Below, one piece after another: positions 61,801 through 64,000 of a stretch of 64,000 bases of DNA. Positions within the stretch are counted from its first letter, which is position 1, and each line of letters opens with the position of its first letter. The stretch is from NCBI RefSeq assembly GCF_024362695.1, contig NC_065425.1, positions 11,847,001-11,911,000 of the forward strand. The letters are read 5' to 3'. Made by a program: the position numbers and the translations under genes. This stretch comes from Pectinophora gossypiella (taxonomy: Eukaryota > Arthropoda > Insecta > Lepidoptera > Gelechiidae). Under the pieces are notes generated by a model that ran no database searches, had not been told where the DNA came from, and was given only the letters and a program-made list of their open reading frames with translations.

Positions 61801-63851
61801 GTGTGCGTTACCCCAACAAGAAAGTATCTCCTAGAGTTATATGAGTAGAACGTATAGTTGGTGCCTTATCTGCTGTAAATGTGCCCCCACATAAAAAATG
61901 TGTGCCCCCTGTCGTTTCGAAAAAAAATCGAAAAAACGATTCTTGCTGGGGTAACGTTTTTCTAGCAGGAAAATTCTAAACGAATGATCGGAGAGAGAAA
62001 AACTGTGCATGGCCAGATAGCTTATATGTGTGCCAAAATGTGCCCCCAAAAATAAAATCTGTGCCCCTTCAGATTTTCGAGATATTGCATTTCCTGCTGG
62101 AGTAACGTTTTGATGAATAGTATATCTCTAAAACCATTGCATGTGCCCCTATAGAATAAACATACGCGAGTAGCTCTTAATGTGTGCCCCTTTGTGCCCC
62201 AATTAGATTTTAGAAAATATTTATAGTTTTCAAGTTATCGCGGTTTTATGAAAACCCGAAAAAACATCGCAGCGCCTAAATGAGACAAGGCATAACTTCG
62301 CTGAAAACTGTATTCGGTCTTTCTTGACGCTAATAATAACCATACAAAGTTTCAAAAATGTTCATGCATGCGTTTTTGAATAATCTTGCTAAAAGTAAAA
62401 ACGATGGTGTCATAACTTTGACGGCAAAATACAAGGAACTGGCACAATCCCAGATGTGTAGGTGTAAACCAAAATCTTGTGCCTTTAGTCAAAAATATAT
62501 GGTGAAAATATTGAGCTTCAAATGTTACGCATTAAGTAAATATAAACAAAAAACCAAAATATGTAAACAACGGCTGGTTATCCGACCAAATCTGAATGAC
62601 TACTAAAAAGCGACGGATTCATACTTAACGAGGACCTTCTTTATTGGACGTATTATACCTAAGCTGTTGTCCTTACAGTCGCGTTCAAAAGTTTTGAGGG
62701 CTAATTAAAAAATATATTAAATGCACCTTGTGACTATATAAATGAAACAGCTTGTTGATGTGGAAATTATTATTTACATTAGTATAAAAATACAGGTATG
62801 TCACAAAACAGTTTGGTCACGATTTTGAGCATGTTATTCACATGTACATTTTATTTGAAAATGGCTCTTATAAATGTACTTAATCATGTGTAAGGTCATA
62901 GAAACAGCTATTAAAATATAATCCAATAAAAACTTTATTTTATTAGTTATTACTTTTCTACTTCAGTGTACTCAGGCACAACACGTGTGAACCGGTTAGT
63001 GAGTAAAGTAAAGAAGGTCATCGATATGTATGAATCCGTCGCTTTTTAGTAGTCATTCAAATTTGGTCGGATAACCAGCCGTTGTTTACATATTTTGGTT
63101 TTTTGTTTATATTTACTTAATGCGTAACATTTGAAGCTCAATATTTTCACCATATATTTTTGACTAAAGGCACAAGATTTTGGTTTACACCTACACATCT
63201 GGGATTGTGCCAGTTCCTTGTATTTTGCCGTCAAAGTTATGACACCATCGTTTTTACTTTTAGCAAGATTATTCAAAAACGCATGCATGAACATTTTTGA
63301 AACTTTGTATGGTTATTATTAGCGTCAAGAAAGACCGAATACAGTTTTCAGCGAAGTTATGCCTTGTCTCATTTAGGCGCTGCGATGTTTTTTCGGGTTT
63401 TCATAAAACCGCGATAACTTGAAAACTATAAATATTTTCTAAAATCTAATTGGGGCACAAAGGGGCACACATTAAGAGCTACTCGCGTATGTTTATTCTA
63501 TAGGGGCACATGCAATGGTTTTAGAGATATACTATTCATCAAAACGTTACTCCAGCAGGAAATGCAATATCTCGAAAATCTGAAGGGGCACAGATTTTAT
63601 TTTTGGGGGCACATTTTGGCACACATATAAGCTATCTGGCCATGCACAGTTTTTCTCTCTCCGATCATTCGTTTAGAATTTTCCTGCTAGAAAAACGTTA
63701 CCCCAGCAAGAATCGTTTTTTCGATTTTTTTTCGAAACGACAGGGGGCACACATTTTTTATGTGGGGGCACATTTACAGCAGATAAGGCACCAACTATAC
63801 GTTCTACTCATATAACTCTAGGAGATACTTTCTTGTTGGGGTAACGCACAC
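61801..63851. mobile_element. Foldback transposon with ~845-bp arms and 9-bp target duplication
   Basis: A 2,051-bp element flanked by AGTTTTGAC at 61792-61800 and 63852-63860. It starts GTGTGCGTTACCCC and ends GGGGTAACGCACAC. The left arm (61801 to about 62645) is mirrored by 63007-63851 with no net length change. The segments I compared base by base are identical apart from one substitution (62592/63060) until four mismatches at the inner edge. The central ~360 bp (62646-63006) is AT-rich with no ORF. The 82- and 70-codon frames in each arm are mirror copies of each other with no known domain. By structure it is non-autonomous. Long arms plus a 9-bp duplication fit MULE-like or Drosophila FB-like foldback elements. 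Confidence 0.92.
61870..62205 (+). repeat. Subterminal TGTGCCCC motif cluster, left arm
   Basis: TGTGCCCC occurs at about 61878, 61901, 62040, 62070, 62142, 62183 and 62193. The motif GCTGG(G/A)GTAACGTTTT, the inverse of the terminal CGTTACCCCA(A/G)C, occurs at about 61946 and 62096. The right arm mirrors all of these at about 63447-63782. Such spaced subterminal repeats are typical transposase-binding sites, but no binding evidence exists here. Confidence 0.75.
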
Positions 63852-63913
63852 AGTTTTGACCAATAGACGCTGAGTATGCTATCTTCGTGGAAGAACGTGG
63901 TACCGCTATTGGT

Positions 63914-64000
63914 CATGTTAGAGGACACAATCCCTCTGTCGGATTTTACGACATGCCCATGAAGACAATCAGCTGAACGTGTTCTGTGTTTTTTATTTGC
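63914..64000 (+). repeat. Repeat shared in reverse with 29774-29860
   Basis: CATGTTAGAGGACACAATC, CTGTCGGATTTTACGA and CAGCTGAACGTGTTCTGTGT match the earlier segment's reverse complement and continue past the window edge. Confidence 0.7.

Noticed and set aside
62358..63294. Identical 82-codon frames in opposite orientations, suggestive of a duplicated gene
   Set aside because: They are mirror positions of the foldback arms. No known domain and no separate promoter or intron structure; best seen as arm sequence.

Overview
The window is eukaryotic, AT-rich, repeat-dense intergenic DNA, most probably from a moth or butterfly. Three things point there: several tRNA-derived SINE families in many diverged copies, LINE 3' ends with the 'GATAAGGCCGCC' type of trailer, and Tc1/mariner, Helitron and MITE relics. 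This is judged from memory of lepidopteran repeats; no search was run. I found no host protein-coding gene, no free-standing tRNA or rRNA gene and no CRISPR. Nearly every long reading frame is a transposon remnant, a microsatellite read-through or an antisense shadow.

Family labels used below are mine. SINE-A has a head of the 'GGCCTCCGTGGTCCAGTGG' type and ends GATAGAAGAA. SINE-B has a head with 'GTCGCAGGTTCGAATCC' and ends in GATGATGATG. SINE-C resembles A at the head but ends in a 'GACGTATATAGGCTG' tail. SINE-D has the head 'GGTGGCGCAGCGGTAAACG'. SINE-E has a 'GGAGCGCTGGTTCGAA' head. SINE-F is a pair of head-only copies. SINE-S is a weakly tRNA-like family. SINE-R is a non-coding body ending in an RTE tail. 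RTE-a, RTE-b, LINE-J, LINE-K and X are 5'-truncated retroelement 3' ends. MITE-P, T, G, L, Q and R are non-autonomous inverted-repeat elements.

Layout: 1-22 kb is a mosaic of SINE, LINE and MITE fragments with a pure (GT)40 array near 16.1 kb. At 22,778-24,269 lies a complete Tc1-like transposon with an uninterrupted 342-residue DD34E transposase, the only intact gene in the window. From 25-48 kb come more LINE 3' ends, paired SINE-D copies, and a Helitron sitting in an RTE fragment with an exactly recoverable empty site. At 48.8-49.4 kb is the 5' part of a two-exon FLYWCH zinc-finger gene of the kind fused to MULE transposases, truncated by a repeat. At 51.1 kb is a second small Helitron. 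At 53.0-54.0 kb a MITE carries two independent retroelement insertions, each with target duplications.

The window ends with its most striking structure. At 61,801-63,851 is a 2,051-bp foldback element with arms of about 845 bp, seemingly near-identical, precise termini (GTGTGCGTTACCCC), a 9-bp target duplication (AGTTTTGAC), and arms filled with a repeated TGTGCCCC motif. It has no transposase and must be mobilised in trans if it is active. A MULE-like or FB-like source is the best inference.
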